In this document: piece after piece, positions 10,101-18,357 of the stretch
How the letters are laid out: each line of letters begins with the position of its first letter
Position numbering within the stretch: position 1 is the first letter of the stretch
Source of the DNA: Methylotenera sp.
GTDB lineage: Bacteria; Pseudomonadota; Gammaproteobacteria; Burkholderiales; Methylophilaceae
Assembly: GCA_005797835.1 (NCBI GenBank)
Contig: SYKG01000021.1
Location: forward strand, 1-38,992
Reading direction: 5' to 3'
DNA: 38,992 nt
Notes under the pieces: model-generated
What the model saw: only the letters and a program-made list of their open reading frames with translations
The model's database searches: none
Told to the model about the DNA's origin: nothing
Program-made: the position numbers and the translations under genes

Positions 10101-11002
10101 TGTAAATTTAGCTCATTTTTATTCGCCTGATTCAATTCCGTTTTAAAACTTGTAAGTCTGACTGATGCTTTAATTTTAGTAATCGAAGCATTATTTATAT
10201 TTGCAGTTAAGTTTAAGTCACCAGTACCAGAATTAATTTTGATTGGATAGTTTACCCAAGGAGTGTAGGATGGTAAATTTATATTACTTGCTTTAATTTT
10301 AACTTCAGAATCCCATAAATTTATATTTTCAATCTTTTCAGCATAAATTTTTCCACTCAAGTTAATTAATTGATTATCGCTATTAGCGACTCTAAAATTA
10401 AGATTAAATTTATGTTTTCCTGTTAGCTCCATATTAAATAAGGATGTTTTATAGCTAAAATTCAAATCTTTTAATGTGAGGATAGGCGCTTTTCTAAATT
10501 CATCATACCAATTAATCTCACCTTGTACGATTGAGATTTTTTTTTGATTAAGAATCCAGTTCATTAATTGATTATTGCTTGAGCTATCAATAGGTATACC
10601 ACCAATAAAAATTTTGTTATTAGAATCTCTCTTAACGAGAAGCTTAGGCATTCTTAATCTAATTTCTGAAAGTGTGAGACTTAAATAAAATGGACTTAAC
10701 CAGGAAATATCAGCACTAACCTCTTCGAGTGTCAGGGTTTTATTATTTTGACTGTCATAAAATACAACTTCATGTAAGGCAATTTCTGGATAAATAAAAT
10801 CCCATTGGCCCTCTAATGAATTAATCTTAATAATTTGTCCTGTTGCTTGCGATACAAGGAGTTCAATTTTTGATTTGTAGTTATTTAAATTAGGTTTGAT
10901 ATAAAACTGAAATACAATGCCGAAGGTTATAATAAAAAGTACAGAGGTAATAGCGAATGCAATACCTATTCTTTTAACGAAGGTAAATAATTTTTGCTTC
11001 AT
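7169..11002 (-). CDS. yhdP: YhdP-family AsmA-like envelope protein (phospholipid transport)
   Basis: A 1277-residue protein with one N-terminal membrane helix (about residues 12-31) and a very long periplasmic part of repeated beta-rich segments. The C-terminal block GFIFDTINASVRMNNGIMRT with LGPAAEV-like residues after it is the conserved AsmA/DUF3971 ending. In E. coli, YhdP is one of three AsmA-like bridges (with TamB and YdbH) that move phospholipids from inner to outer membrane. It is the first gene of yhdP-nit-tldD. In E. coli too, yhdP precedes tldD. A 44-bp gap follows acs with no evident terminator, so read-through from acs is possible. Confidence 0.92.
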   Translation of the reverse strand: MKQKLFTFVKRIGIAFAITSVLFIITFGIVFQFYIKPNLNNYKSKIELLVSQATGQIIKINSLEGQWDFIYPEIALHEVVFYDSQNNKTLTLEEVSADISWLSPFYLSLTLSEIRLRMPKLLVKRDSNNKIFIGGIPIDSSSNNQLMNWILNQKKISIVQGEINWYDEFRKAPILTLKDLNFSYKTSLFNMELTGKHKFNLNFRVANSDNQLINLSGKIYAEKIENINLWDSEVKIKASNINLPSYTPWVNYPIKINSGTGDLNLTANINNASITKIKASVRLTSFKTELNQANKNELNLQNFSSNIVWLSDKKDHQIKFERLYLLTNNGINLEDTASSIIISKETNKPTAFSLRANKIPLDAANEVLQTIPYFEDIKNKVNQIQPSGTVFDIDLKWKEREKTELTLNAKFDKLSMKTFEDFPGYENLTGSIQIANENGSIKFKSTDIAVTYPKLFREKLKFNVLQGNVNWQKDYFSLKNINFSNAFINGSINGNINFLTQSPFLDIQASIPFIDLKHAKNYYPKTISSEHLHWLDTSLLDGRLENTSILIKGSVADFPFVDIYNKSDPSKGTFVVTSSGKDTLIEYGTGWPVVEKFDFNATINAGTFELISKKGQLLGNSIKELKTRIPAITIEHPILNIQGIFNSPLRDAIKFINSSPVKNSVQHVFDEASGSGEGKVMVNIDIPMDNLDAISFKGNYQFLDSTLTNPSLGIPSIEKIKGSITFDEKKVSSENLAGTMFGGNTSIALSADQSKVIKVKLNGKFTDKGIQEKIGSSFSKINGSAQWDGLVEYKEPFLNIQLSSDLRGIEFGYPAPFNKTKEKEEKLYFSKKQNTSKSDDIEFKYSNIVNGKISRIIKNNMMVVDKGYISINSSPVSNIQNQNGLYLNANLPYINLDDFIAIFSSENSNNEFKIDKADIILKSADFFNRKFHDVKIEILPIKGIAKLKLSSKEISGNLLWIEKEDKLVARLNEFNLPDEIKKAPQIQIGKKQKIPNLDIKIGSFQMENKKIGKLEFISNTEKQNIRIQKFKISNEKSIFQADGEWLDWNNNSKTDINFTWKTINLGETLEKVGYNNLIKEGDAEISGQFKWNNNPINFDKTKIDGSFTIDIRKGTILKVEPGVGRFFGLVTLQNLPRRLSLDFRDLFGSGFIFDTINASVRMNNGIMRTNNFRMNGPAAEVNMSGESNIIKETQDLNVKVTPHISDSFSIAALAGGPLVGAAAFLAQKILKDPLNKILTSEYRIIGSWDNPEEVNNSPSDKVKTTIGNTKNLFFENK

Positions 11003-11046
11003 GGGTCTTTCTTAAACTTAAACTGCTTGGCGTATTTTACTTTAAA

Positions 11047-13023
11047 TTACTGAATTGTTTGTTTAAGTTGCTCAAGAATAGATGGGTTATCTAGGGTGGA
11101 AATGTCAGAGATAATTTCTTCTCCTTTAGCAAGAGAGCGCAAAAGTCTGCGCATAATTTTACCAGAGCGAGTTTTTGGTAAATTTTCTCCAAATCGTATA
11201 TCGTCAGGTTTTGCGATCGGGCCTATTTCTTTTCCAACCCAATCTTTGAGTTGGCTTATAATTTTTTTTGCTTCTTCTCCTTCAGGTCTTTTGCCTTTAA
11301 GGACCACATAAGCTACGATAGATTCACCTTTAATTTCATGAGGTTTTCCTACAACTGCAGCTTCTGCCACAAGTGGGTTCGATACCAATGAGGATTCTAT
11401 TTCCATGGTGCCTAGCCTGTGACCAGAAACACTTAATACGTCATCGATACGACCCATAATAGTAAAATAGCCAGTTAACTTGTCCCTAATAGCACCATCA
11501 CCAGCTAGATATGCTTTTCCACCTAACTCATCAGGGTAATAGCTTTTTTTGTATCTTTCAGGATCGCCCCAAATGGTTCTTATCATCGAAGGCCATGGTT
11601 TTTTAATCACAAGGAGGCCCCCTGTCCCCCAAGGTACTTCATGACCTAATTCATCCACAATAGCAACATCAATACCTGGGAAGGGCAAAGTGCAAGAACC
11701 TGGCACCAACGGGGTTGCGCCAGGTAATGGCGTAATAACATGCCCCCCTGTTTCTGTTTGCCAAAATGTATCTACGATGGGACATCGATGACGACCGATT
11801 TTTTCGTAGTACCACATCCACGCTTCAGGATTGATAGGCTCACCGACCGAACCTAAAAGTCGAAGACTGGATAAATCATATGTATCCGGATTAGACTCTT
11901 TATTCATTTCTGAAGCTTTAATAAGAGATCTAATCGCCGTGGGCGCGGTATAAAATATACTGACACGATGTTTTTCTATCATTTCCCAAAAGCGACCTGC
12001 ATGAGGAAAGGATGGAATGCCCTCAAAAATAAGTTGTGTAGCCCCCATAGCAAGGGGTCCATAAGCCACGTAGGTATGTCCTGTGATCCAACCTACATCA
12101 GCTGTACACCAATAAATATCATTTTCTTTAATATCAAAAGTCCATCGCATAGTATTCATCGCGTGAAGGAGATAACCCGCGGAGGAGTGTTGAACACCCT
12201 TAGGAATTCCAGTCGAGCCCGAAGTATAAAGAAGAAAGAGCGGGTGTTCAGCATTCACATAAATTGGATCACAGTCTATAGGTTGATTTTTTACGAGGTC
12301 ATGCCACCAAATTTCCTTTATTTTTAATTCGACTGTTTCACTAAGTTTTTTTAGGATCACAATACCAATTACAGATTCACAACCACCTAAACTTAGTGCT
12401 TCGTCTACGGCATTTTGAAGAGGGAGTGTTTTACCGCCTCGAAATTGAATATCTGCAGTAATAACAAGTTTTGCTCCCGCGTCTTTGATTCGCTCCTGAA
12501 TACTTTTTGCTGAAAAACCACCAAAAACAACTGAGTGTATTAATCCAATTCTGGCACAAGCAAGCATAGCAATAATTGCCTCAATACCCATAGGGAGGTA
12601 TATAACAACTCTATCGCCGAGATTTAAATTGAAAGTTTTAAGTCCGTTTGCAAATTGACATACCTTTTCATAAAGCTCTTTATAAGTGATATTAGTGACA
12701 TCTCCATTATCAGCCTCAAAAATAATTGCAATTTTATTGGGCTTAGTACTTTGATGCTTATCAAGGCAATTAAATGCAACATTCAATTCACCATCTTCAA
12801 ACCATTTATAAAAAGGTGCATTAGAGTCATTAAGTGTTTTAGTGAATGGTTTTTTCCATATAATTAATTCACGAGCGAGATCAGCCCAATATTTTTCATA
12901 ATTTTCGTTCGCATTAGCACATATTTTTTCATAAGCTGACATACCAGATACATTCGCATGATCTATAAATGTTTGATCTGGATGAAATATTCTATGTTCA
13001 CTTAATACTGATTCGATGCCCAT
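11047..13023 (-). CDS. acs: Acetyl-CoA synthetase (AMP-forming)
   Basis: Activates acetate to acetyl-CoA through acetyl-AMP. The 658-residue protein has the full ANL-enzyme signature: N-terminal ACAS domain, the P-loop [13 protein letters not shown], the core motif [11 protein letters not shown], the hinge region after [11 protein letters not shown], and [11 protein letters not shown] near residue 621, whose Lys is the catalytic and acetylation-regulated residue. [10 protein letters not shown] and [11 protein letters not shown] are also present. In a methylotroph-like organism it probably serves acetate salvage. It starts divergently from the sensor kinase gene across a 177-bp gap. Confidence 0.96.
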   Translation of the reverse strand: MGIESVLSEHRIFHPDQTFIDHANVSGMSAYEKICANANENYEKYWADLARELIIWKKPFTKTLNDSNAPFYKWFEDGELNVAFNCLDKHQSTKPNKIAIIFEADNGDVTNITYKELYEKVCQFANGLKTFNLNLGDRVVIYLPMGIEAIIAMLACARIGLIHSVVFGGFSAKSIQERIKDAGAKLVITADIQFRGGKTLPLQNAVDEALSLGGCESVIGIVILKKLSETVELKIKEIWWHDLVKNQPIDCDPIYVNAEHPLFLLYTSGSTGIPKGVQHSSAGYLLHAMNTMRWTFDIKENDIYWCTADVGWITGHTYVAYGPLAMGATQLIFEGIPSFPHAGRFWEMIEKHRVSIFYTAPTAIRSLIKASEMNKESNPDTYDLSSLRLLGSVGEPINPEAWMWYYEKIGRHRCPIVDTFWQTETGGHVITPLPGATPLVPGSCTLPFPGIDVAIVDELGHEVPWGTGGLLVIKKPWPSMIRTIWGDPERYKKSYYPDELGGKAYLAGDGAIRDKLTGYFTIMGRIDDVLSVSGHRLGTMEIESSLVSNPLVAEAAVVGKPHEIKGESIVAYVVLKGKRPEGEEAKKIISQLKDWVGKEIGPIAKPDDIRFGENLPKTRSGKIMRRLLRSLAKGEEIISDISTLDNPSILEQLKQTIQ

Positions 13024-13200
13024 AAATTTTTTGGTTAAATCTAACTTTTAGAAAATATTTAGAAAATGTATTATTAGTATTAATTTATTCTATTGTAAAG
13101 AGAAAAAATACATGTCAATGTTTTTCATTATTTAACACTTGTTACCGAGGCTTTAAGTGTGGTAAAAGTCATGCATTAAAATAATTAATAAAAATACATT
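13024..13200. promoter_or_regulatory. Divergent intergenic region between acs and the sensor kinase gene
   Basis: AT-rich spacer that should hold promoters for both directions. It contains interleaved inverted repeats: ACACTT (13135-13140) with AAGTGT (13155-13160), and TTACC (13142-13146) with GGTAA (13161-13165). A weak plus-strand promoter-like pair overlaps them: TTGTTA at 13139-13144 and TAAAAG at 13163-13168, 18 bp apart. No ribosome site precedes the kinase ATG. An operator role is a guess. Confidence 0.3.
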
Positions 13201-14913
13201 ATGAATTTAAGAGTCAGATTAAACCTTTTAATTACTTTTATTTTGCTGATCTTTTTATGTTCAATGGGTTACAGCATCATGAAAGGATCAAAAGAATCTA
13301 TTCAGGAAGGCGTGGAATCAGCTAATCGAGTAACAATGCAGTTGTTAGATACAGTTATTATAAGTTCTGCTCTGAATCCAGAAGGGGGATATCCCCATCA
13401 AGTTTTAAAAATTTTTTTAGAAGAGCTTGGTCACGTAAGAAGTAGCGATATTTATTTATATACTCTACAAGGTGATTTGCTCTATCGCTCTCCACCCTCA
13501 AAGTACCGTTTAGAAGATATTCCGCCACCTAAATGGTTCGTAAATACTTTAAAGCCTAAAGAAGAAGTAAATGCAAGATCAATAAGATTTGCCAAGCTCA
13601 TTGTAAAAACAAATCCTGCAGGCGCAATAAAAGAGTCGTGGGCAAAGATGAGCCATATTTTTTGGATTGCTTTTATATTTTTTATACTCTTAAATATTTT
13701 AGTTTATTGGATGCTTGGTTTGTGGTTACGCCCTCTTAATCCAATGGTAGATGCAATAAATAAAATGGGTACAGGTGACTTTGCAGTAAGACTTCCCAAA
13801 TTTTATTTACCAGAATTTGCAGCCATAGCCACAAACTTTAATCTTATGGGGGACTCTCTGCAATCGAAAATTCGTGAAAATCAAAGACTAGCATTGATTG
13901 CTCAGCAAACAGCAGATGCAATTGTGATTCATGATCTTCAATCTAAAATATCCTTTTGGAATTCTTCAGCTGAAAAAATATTTGGATATTCTTCCGAGGA
14001 AATATTAGGAAAATCAGTTTACATTCTTATTCCCAAAGGACATGAAAATGAAACAAGAAAAAACTTTCAATTAATTCATAAGGGAAATAATATACCTAAT
14101 TTAGAATCGCAGAGAATTAAGAAAAATGGTGAAGTTGTTGATATTGCTATGTCATCTTCGCCGCTTATTGATCCCATCACTAATAAAATAATTGGTGATA
14201 TTTGCAGTATGCGAGATATTAGTGAAAAGAAACTTGCAGAAGAGTCGAAACAAAAACTTGAAGAAAATAGAAAATTTACTCAATTAATTCAAAGTCATAT
14301 TGAAGATGAAAGAAAAAGTTTAGCAAGAGAGCTTCATGATGAATTAGGGCAATACGTTTCTGCTATTAAAATTTTTGCGTCCGACATATCAAATAAGGCG
14401 AAAAAGCTATCACCCGAAATTGGGAAAAATGCTGATTCAGTAATTGCTGCTGCAAATCAAATATATGATGGAATGCATAATATTATTAAGCAATTAAGAC
14501 CAGGTTCGCTTGATGACTTAGGTTTGGCTGAAACTTTAAAAGACTCAGTGAATACTTGGCAAAAACAGTATCAACATTTAAAAATTTATTTATCGATTAA
14601 AGGTGATCTTAATCAATTAAGTGAAACTTTAAAAATTAATATTTATCGTATCATTCAAGAGGCTTTGAATAATGTATTAAAGCACTCAAATGCGAAAGTA
14701 ATTGAAATTAATTTGGTGCAAAATAAAAAAAGATTTTTGGAATTAAATTTTAGTGATGATGGTCAAGGTATGGACCCCAAAAATATAGATAAAACTAAAA
14801 GTTTTGGGATTTTAGGCATGAAAGAAAGAATTCAATCCCTGAATGGTTCATTTGAATTAATTTCTAAAAAAAATCAAGGTACGAAAATTTTAATATCCGT
14901 ACCTTTAAATTAA
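13201..14913 (+). CDS. Sensor histidine kinase with LapD/MoxY-type periplasmic domain, HAMP, PAS and HisKA_3 domains
   Basis: A 570-residue inner-membrane kinase. Helix 1 spans about residues 8-27 and helix 2 about 151-172, enclosing a periplasmic segment of about 120 residues. Its motifs LYTLQGDLLYRSPPSKYR and PPKWFV match what I recall of the LapD/MoxY N-terminal domain. HAMP follows (about 173-225), then a PAS domain (about 230-345, FGYSSEEILGKS). The HisKA_3 box ARELHDELGQ carries the phosphorylated His379, and the HATPase has EALNNVLKHSNAK, DDGQGMD and FGILGMKERI. This architecture pairs with NarL-type regulators, and the next gene is one, 9 bp downstream. MoxY controls methanol oxidation genes in Paracoccus. 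A similar role here is plausible but unproven. Confidence 0.88.
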   Translation: MNLRVRLNLLITFILLIFLCSMGYSIMKGSKESIQEGVESANRVTMQLLDTVIISSALNPEGGYPHQVLKIFLEELGHVRSSDIYLYTLQGDLLYRSPPSKYRLEDIPPPKWFVNTLKPKEEVNARSIRFAKLIVKTNPAGAIKESWAKMSHIFWIAFIFFILLNILVYWMLGLWLRPLNPMVDAINKMGTGDFAVRLPKFYLPEFAAIATNFNLMGDSLQSKIRENQRLALIAQQTADAIVIHDLQSKISFWNSSAEKIFGYSSEEILGKSVYILIPKGHENETRKNFQLIHKGNNIPNLESQRIKKNGEVVDIAMSSSPLIDPITNKIIGDICSMRDISEKKLAEESKQKLEENRKFTQLIQSHIEDERKSLARELHDELGQYVSAIKIFASDISNKAKKLSPEIGKNADSVIAAANQIYDGMHNIIKQLRPGSLDDLGLAETLKDSVNTWQKQYQHLKIYLSIKGDLNQLSETLKINIYRIIQEALNNVLKHSNAKVIEINLVQNKKRFLELNFSDDGQGMDPKNIDKTKSFGILGMKERIQSLNGSFELISKKNQGTKILISVPLN

Positions 14914-14922
14914 GGATATATA

Positions 14923-15561
14923 TTGAGTCAAATAAAAATATTACTTGTCGATGATCATGCAGTAGTTCGTATGGGCTTTAAAATGCTTATTGAAGCTGAA
15001 AAAGATATGAAAGTAATAGGCGAAGCTGAAAGCGGGGAGATTGCTGTTAAATTATTTCAGGAGCTAAAGCCTGACATTATTATCATGGATATAACAATGC
15101 CTGGTATAGGAGGAATTGAGGCTATAGATCGTATTATGGCAAAAGATAAGAATACTAAAATATTAGTGTTATCTGCACATGAAGACTCAGTCCATCCCAA
15201 ACGAGTTCTTAACGCTGGAGCAATGGGTTATTTGACAAAAAGAAGTGCTGCAGAAGAGCTGATTAAAGCAATAAAATCTATCTATCAAGGTAAGCGTTAT
15301 TTAGAGCCCAATATTGCCCAGCAAATGGCAATTACTCAATTATCGGGTGAAACAAATCCTGTAGAAATTCTCTCTGATCGTGAGTTTGAGGTTTTTATGG
15401 CATTAGCTAAAGGCAAAAGTACAAATGAAATTGCAGATACTTTATGTTTAAGCCCCAGAACAGTTGGTACCCATTTATATAATATTAAGCAAAAGTTGAA
15501 TGCAAATAATTCAGCTGAGATTGCATTAATTGCAATTCGTTGTGGTTTAATTGATCCTTGA
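14923..15561 (+). CDS. NarL/LuxR-family response regulator, TTG start
   Basis: Cognate regulator of the preceding kinase. The receiver domain has the acidic pair Asp10-Asp11, the phosphorylated Asp56 (DIIIMDITMPG) and the conserved Lys in YLTKRSA. The C-terminal LuxR-type helix-turn-helix contains LSDREFEVFMALAKGKSTNE and LCLSPRTVGTHL. The start is TTG: AAGGAT at 14912-14917, overlapping the kinase stop, is well placed, and the first downstream ATG would delete the acidic pocket. The gene's last 15 bases overlap the convergent transporter gene. MoxX- and UhpA-like regulators are the closest characterised types I can name. Confidence 0.92.
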   Translation: MSQIKILLVDDHAVVRMGFKMLIEAEKDMKVIGEAESGEIAVKLFQELKPDIIIMDITMPGIGGIEAIDRIMAKDKNTKILVLSAHEDSVHPKRVLNAGAMGYLTKRSAAEELIKAIKSIYQGKRYLEPNIAQQMAITQLSGETNPVEILSDREFEVFMALAKGKSTNEIADTLCLSPRTVGTHLYNIKQKLNANNSAEIALIAIRCGLIDP

Positions 15562-16410
15562 TTTTAAGCTTACCTTTGAGGCGATAGCGCCACTTATAAT
15601 AATAAGGAATGCACCAAATACATCTTCTATTCTCATTGCCTCATCAAAATATAGAAGGCTAATGATGCAAGAAAAAATAATAGTTAGATAAGACAATGTT
15701 CCAATTACAAGCGTGTTGCCAAGACGATATGCTCTTGTCATAGCAATTTGAGCAATAGTCGCTGAAAAGCCAAGTGGAAAGAGTATCCAAATATCGGTCC
15801 ATTCCAGCTTTTGATAATCGGTAAAGACAATCCATAATCCAGATCCCAGTGTTGATATAAGTGTGAAATAAAAAACAGTTCGCCAATCAGGCTCATTTAA
15901 TTTACTAAGTTGTATGACATGAATATAAGCTAGAGCTGCACCAACGCCAGAAATTAAACCTACTAAACCTGCAAACCAACTTTGCCAATCCCCATGAGGA
16001 TTTAGAATTAATAAAGTACCTATAAATCCAAGGATTGTGCAAAGTAAAATAGATTTTTTAATTTTTTGATGCAAAATAAAGGGTAAGAAAAATCCAAGAA
16101 ATATAGGTGATGTATAGTTAAGGGTCATAGCCGAACCTAAATTTAAATTTACTATGGCATAAAAGAAAAAAGCTAAAGATAAAAATCCTACAATCCCACG
16201 GCTAATTTGTTTTTTTAAGTAGGGCGTTTTTAACTTTTTTTGACTCATGACAATATAAGTTAAAAGAAATAATAAACTTATAAATGAGCGGTAGAAGACA
16301 AGCTCAATACTTGAAAAATTAGCTGCACCAAGTTTTACAAACGACCCCATGAGGGAAAAAAAGAAGGTCGCTATGATGATCCATAGCATGCCCTTTTTTT
16401 GATTTGTCAT
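15547..16410 (-). CDS. DMT-superfamily (EamA) transporter
   Basis: A 287-residue membrane protein with about ten predicted helices arranged as two EamA repeats (about residues 8-137 and 147-280), the layout of drug/metabolite transporters. Typical features are MLWIIIATFFFSLMGSFVKLG at the first helix and the late TRAYRLGNTLVIGTLSYLTI segment. Substrate and direction cannot be read. The start codon overlaps the stop of the upstream Rieske oxygenase gene by 4 bp (ATGA), so the two are translationally coupled and probably act on related compounds. It converges with the response regulator gene and overlaps it by 15 bp. Confidence 0.85.
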   Translation of the reverse strand: MTNQKKGMLWIIIATFFFSLMGSFVKLGAANFSSIELVFYRSFISLLFLLTYIVMSQKKLKTPYLKKQISRGIVGFLSLAFFFYAIVNLNLGSAMTLNYTSPIFLGFFLPFILHQKIKKSILLCTILGFIGTLLILNPHGDWQSWFAGLVGLISGVGAALAYIHVIQLSKLNEPDWRTVFYFTLISTLGSGLWIVFTDYQKLEWTDIWILFPLGFSATIAQIAMTRAYRLGNTLVIGTLSYLTIIFSCIISLLYFDEAMRIEDVFGAFLIIISGAIASKVSLKSRIN

Positions 16411-17525
16411 AAGAAGCTAGACATTTCTACTTGATACCACTGATGAAAATGTTTTAACCCATCTTCAAATGGTTCCTGGTATGGGCCTATATCTTCCCAA
16501 TTATTTTTGCATAGTAACCGTCTTCCTTCATGCATTTTTTCGCAAATAATTTTATCTTCAATTGCTGTTTCATTATAGGCAGCCTGTTGTGATGCAATGT
16601 AGTCTTGATCGAAAAGAATAATTTCTTCTGGGTAATAAAATTCAATGATATTTCTGCAATGATCTACTTCATCGGGGATGAGATGAGAGACAATGATGAC
16701 GTTGGGATACCATTCAATCATAAAGAAAGGATAAATTGTAAGCCAAATTGCACCGAAAGGAGGGTTTGAATCATCTCCGTGCTTTTTGATTTTAGATTTC
16801 CAAATATCATAGATTTGAGAACTTTGAGAATGATTTTTTTCCCTGAAGGGCACTTTTTGAATCGATGAGAATGATTTAAATTCCCAGGTCAAATCATCAC
16901 AATTTACTAAATTGTTGAGGCCTGGATGAAATGCCCAAACATGATAGTCTTCAAGATAAACCTCAATAAATGTTTTCCAATTAAAATCATAATGATCAAT
17001 TTTAATATTGTTTAGTTTGTAAGCCTCAAAATTTAATATGTGATTTAACTGATTAAATTCCATTGCAGCCTTGATGTTCATGGAAGGTTGGTTTTGCGAT
17101 TTTTTAAAAATGAGATCGTAGATTTGCTCAGTTGGAAATGACTCTAAACTCAAACATGGTTTTTCCTTAAAGTAGGGGGCACCTTCTAATTTTCCATTGA
17201 GCCCATAGGTCCAACGGTGAAGAGGACAGACGATATGTGACGTTGATCCTCGATTCTGCAGCATAAGCGCTTGTCTATGACGACAAATATTACTCAATAA
17301 GTTAATTTTTCCTTGGTTATTAACAAGGATCGCTGATTGATTAAGCGAATCTAAAACTTGATAATCGCCGTGCTGAGGTACCATTAAGCGATGACCTAAA
17401 TATTTTGGGTATTTCTCAAAAATTACTTTTTTTTCTACCTCGAAGATGCTGGGATCGACATAGCTATGAACGGGTAGCTGACTATAAGCCTTGGTTTTGG
17501 AATCAACCGATTTGAGTTTCAACAT
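16407..17525 (-). CDS. Rieske non-heme iron oxygenase, alpha subunit
   Basis: A 372-residue oxygenase with an N-terminal Rieske cluster: Cys81 and His83 (CRHR) with Cys100 and His103 (CPLHRW). The catalytic domain has mononuclear iron ligands His195 and His200 in LEDYHVWAFHPG, with the later Asp probably in AIEDKIICEKMHEGRR. The residue three before the first His, which bridges the two metal sites, is Glu192 instead of the usual Asp. Carnitine- and betaine-type oxygenases (CntA, GbcA) share this Glu as I recall, so a quaternary amine or related substrate is possible, but unproven. No ferredoxin or reductase gene is adjacent. It is coupled to a DMT transporter. Confidence 0.85.
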   Translation of the reverse strand: MLKLKSVDSKTKAYSQLPVHSYVDPSIFEVEKKVIFEKYPKYLGHRLMVPQHGDYQVLDSLNQSAILVNNQGKINLLSNICRHRQALMLQNRGSTSHIVCPLHRWTYGLNGKLEGAPYFKEKPCLSLESFPTEQIYDLIFKKSQNQPSMNIKAAMEFNQLNHILNFEAYKLNNIKIDHYDFNWKTFIEVYLEDYHVWAFHPGLNNLVNCDDLTWEFKSFSSIQKVPFREKNHSQSSQIYDIWKSKIKKHGDDSNPPFGAIWLTIYPFFMIEWYPNVIIVSHLIPDEVDHCRNIIEFYYPEEIILFDQDYIASQQAAYNETAIEDKIICEKMHEGRRLLCKNNWEDIGPYQEPFEDGLKHFHQWYQVEMSSFL

Positions 17526-17692
17526 GCTTAGTTATATTATGAAGGAGGGTTTTATTAAATCTTGGCAATTTTGCCTTAAATCAGTTTTTTTGCAACGTTA
17601 ATTTATCTTTATAAGCCCGCTATCTTGATTAAATCCAGTATTTAAGCTAATCTAAAGCTTTGAATATTTGAGTATTTTTAGAGGAGTTTTTG

Positions 17693-17788
17693 GTGAAAAA
17701 TCCACTTGATTCAATTTTAGGAACAATCATTTCAGGCTTGGTTCTAACATTAGTACTTTACGTTTTTCTTAAAAACTTTATTTTGTAG
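17693..17788 (+). CDS. Small 31-residue single-helix membrane protein
   Basis: A GTG-started frame of 31 codons ending in TAG. A strong ribosome site, GAGGAG at 17681-17686, lies 6 bases before the GTG. The peptide begins MKNPLDSIL and then forms one hydrophobic helix (about residues 8-24, rich in Ile, Leu, Val and Gly) ending in a short Lys-Asn tail. Its stop overlaps the ribosome site (AGGAG at 17787-17791) of the PuuD-like gene 11 bp downstream, so the two should be cotranscribed and possibly coupled. I do not recognise a family. The strong start signals and position argue for a real gene, perhaps a small partner subunit of the next protein. Confidence 0.6.
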   Translation: MKNPLDSILGTIISGLVLTLVLYVFLKNFIL

Positions 17789-17799
17789 GAGTTTAAATA

Positions 17800-18291
17800 A
17801 TGGATTATTTACCTGGGCTAGCTCGATGGCTTCATATTGTGGCTGGTATTACATGGATTGGTTTACTTTATTACTTTAATTTAGTGCAAATTCCTGCATT
17901 AAAAGATGCTACTGCAGATGGCTCAGCAGGGGGCATCACAAAGCATGTAGCACCTCGTGCTCTGTTATGGTTTAGATGGTCTGCTGTAGCGACTTGGTTA
18001 GCAGGTGCAGCAATCTTACAAGAATACTTTATTAGTGCATTTACCTTTCAGTCAGGATTCGAGGGTATTGGGGTTGGTTCATGGTTAGGTACTATTATGC
18101 TATTTAATGTTTGGGTTTTAATTTGGCCAAATCAACAAAAGATTTTGGGTATGGTTCAAGCATCAGACGAGGAAAAAGCTAAGGCTCGCAGGGTAGCTTT
18201 CTTGGCATCTAGAACTAATCTAGCGCTTTCGTTCCCAATGCTTTTTTTCATGGGACTTGGTTGGACTCACCGCGCATTAATAGGCCTTTAA
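17800..18291 (+). CDS. Short PuuD-like (DUF989) membrane protein
   Basis: A 163-residue protein with about four membrane helices, matching my recollection of the membrane domain found in 'urate hydroxylase PuuD' annotations: ARWLHIVAGITWIGLLYYF at the start, APRALLWFRWSAVATWLAG in the middle and FFMGLGWTHRALIGL at the end. Full-length PuuD has more helices and a C-terminal cytochrome c domain, and neither is present here. His12, His48 and the near-terminal His could ligate heme, as in related membrane cytochromes. No other urate gene is nearby, so a urate role should not be assumed. A good ribosome site precedes the ATG, and a hairpin terminator follows. Confidence 0.6.
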   Translation: MDYLPGLARWLHIVAGITWIGLLYYFNLVQIPALKDATADGSAGGITKHVAPRALLWFRWSAVATWLAGAAILQEYFISAFTFQSGFEGIGVGSWLGTIMLFNVWVLIWPNQQKILGMVQASDEEKAKARRVAFLASRTNLALSFPMLFFMGLGWTHRALIGL

Positions 18292-18311
18292 TTTTATTTA
18301 AGCTGAAATCA

Positions 18312-18340
18312 ACGGGGGCTTAAGCCTCCGTTTGTGTTTA
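18312..18340 (+). terminator. Hairpin terminator after the PuuD-like gene
   Basis: ACGGGGGC (18312-18319) and GCCTCCGT (18324-18331) pair over 8 bp, with one G-U, around a TTAA loop, followed by a T-rich tail interrupted by two G residues. It separates the small membrane unit from the argD series and argues against a GTG start for argD at 18334, which would lie inside the tail. Confidence 0.65.
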
Positions 18341-18357
18341 TAAGTTCGGAAAATTGT

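Noticed and set aside
11968-12327. 119-codon plus-strand open frame opposite acs
   Set aside because: It is antisense to conserved acs motifs, with low-quality composition and no start signals.
18334-18357. In-frame GTG giving argD eight more residues
   Set aside because: It lies in the tail of the hairpin terminator at 18312-18340 and has no ribosome site; homologues begin at the MSKIMDTY-like stretch.
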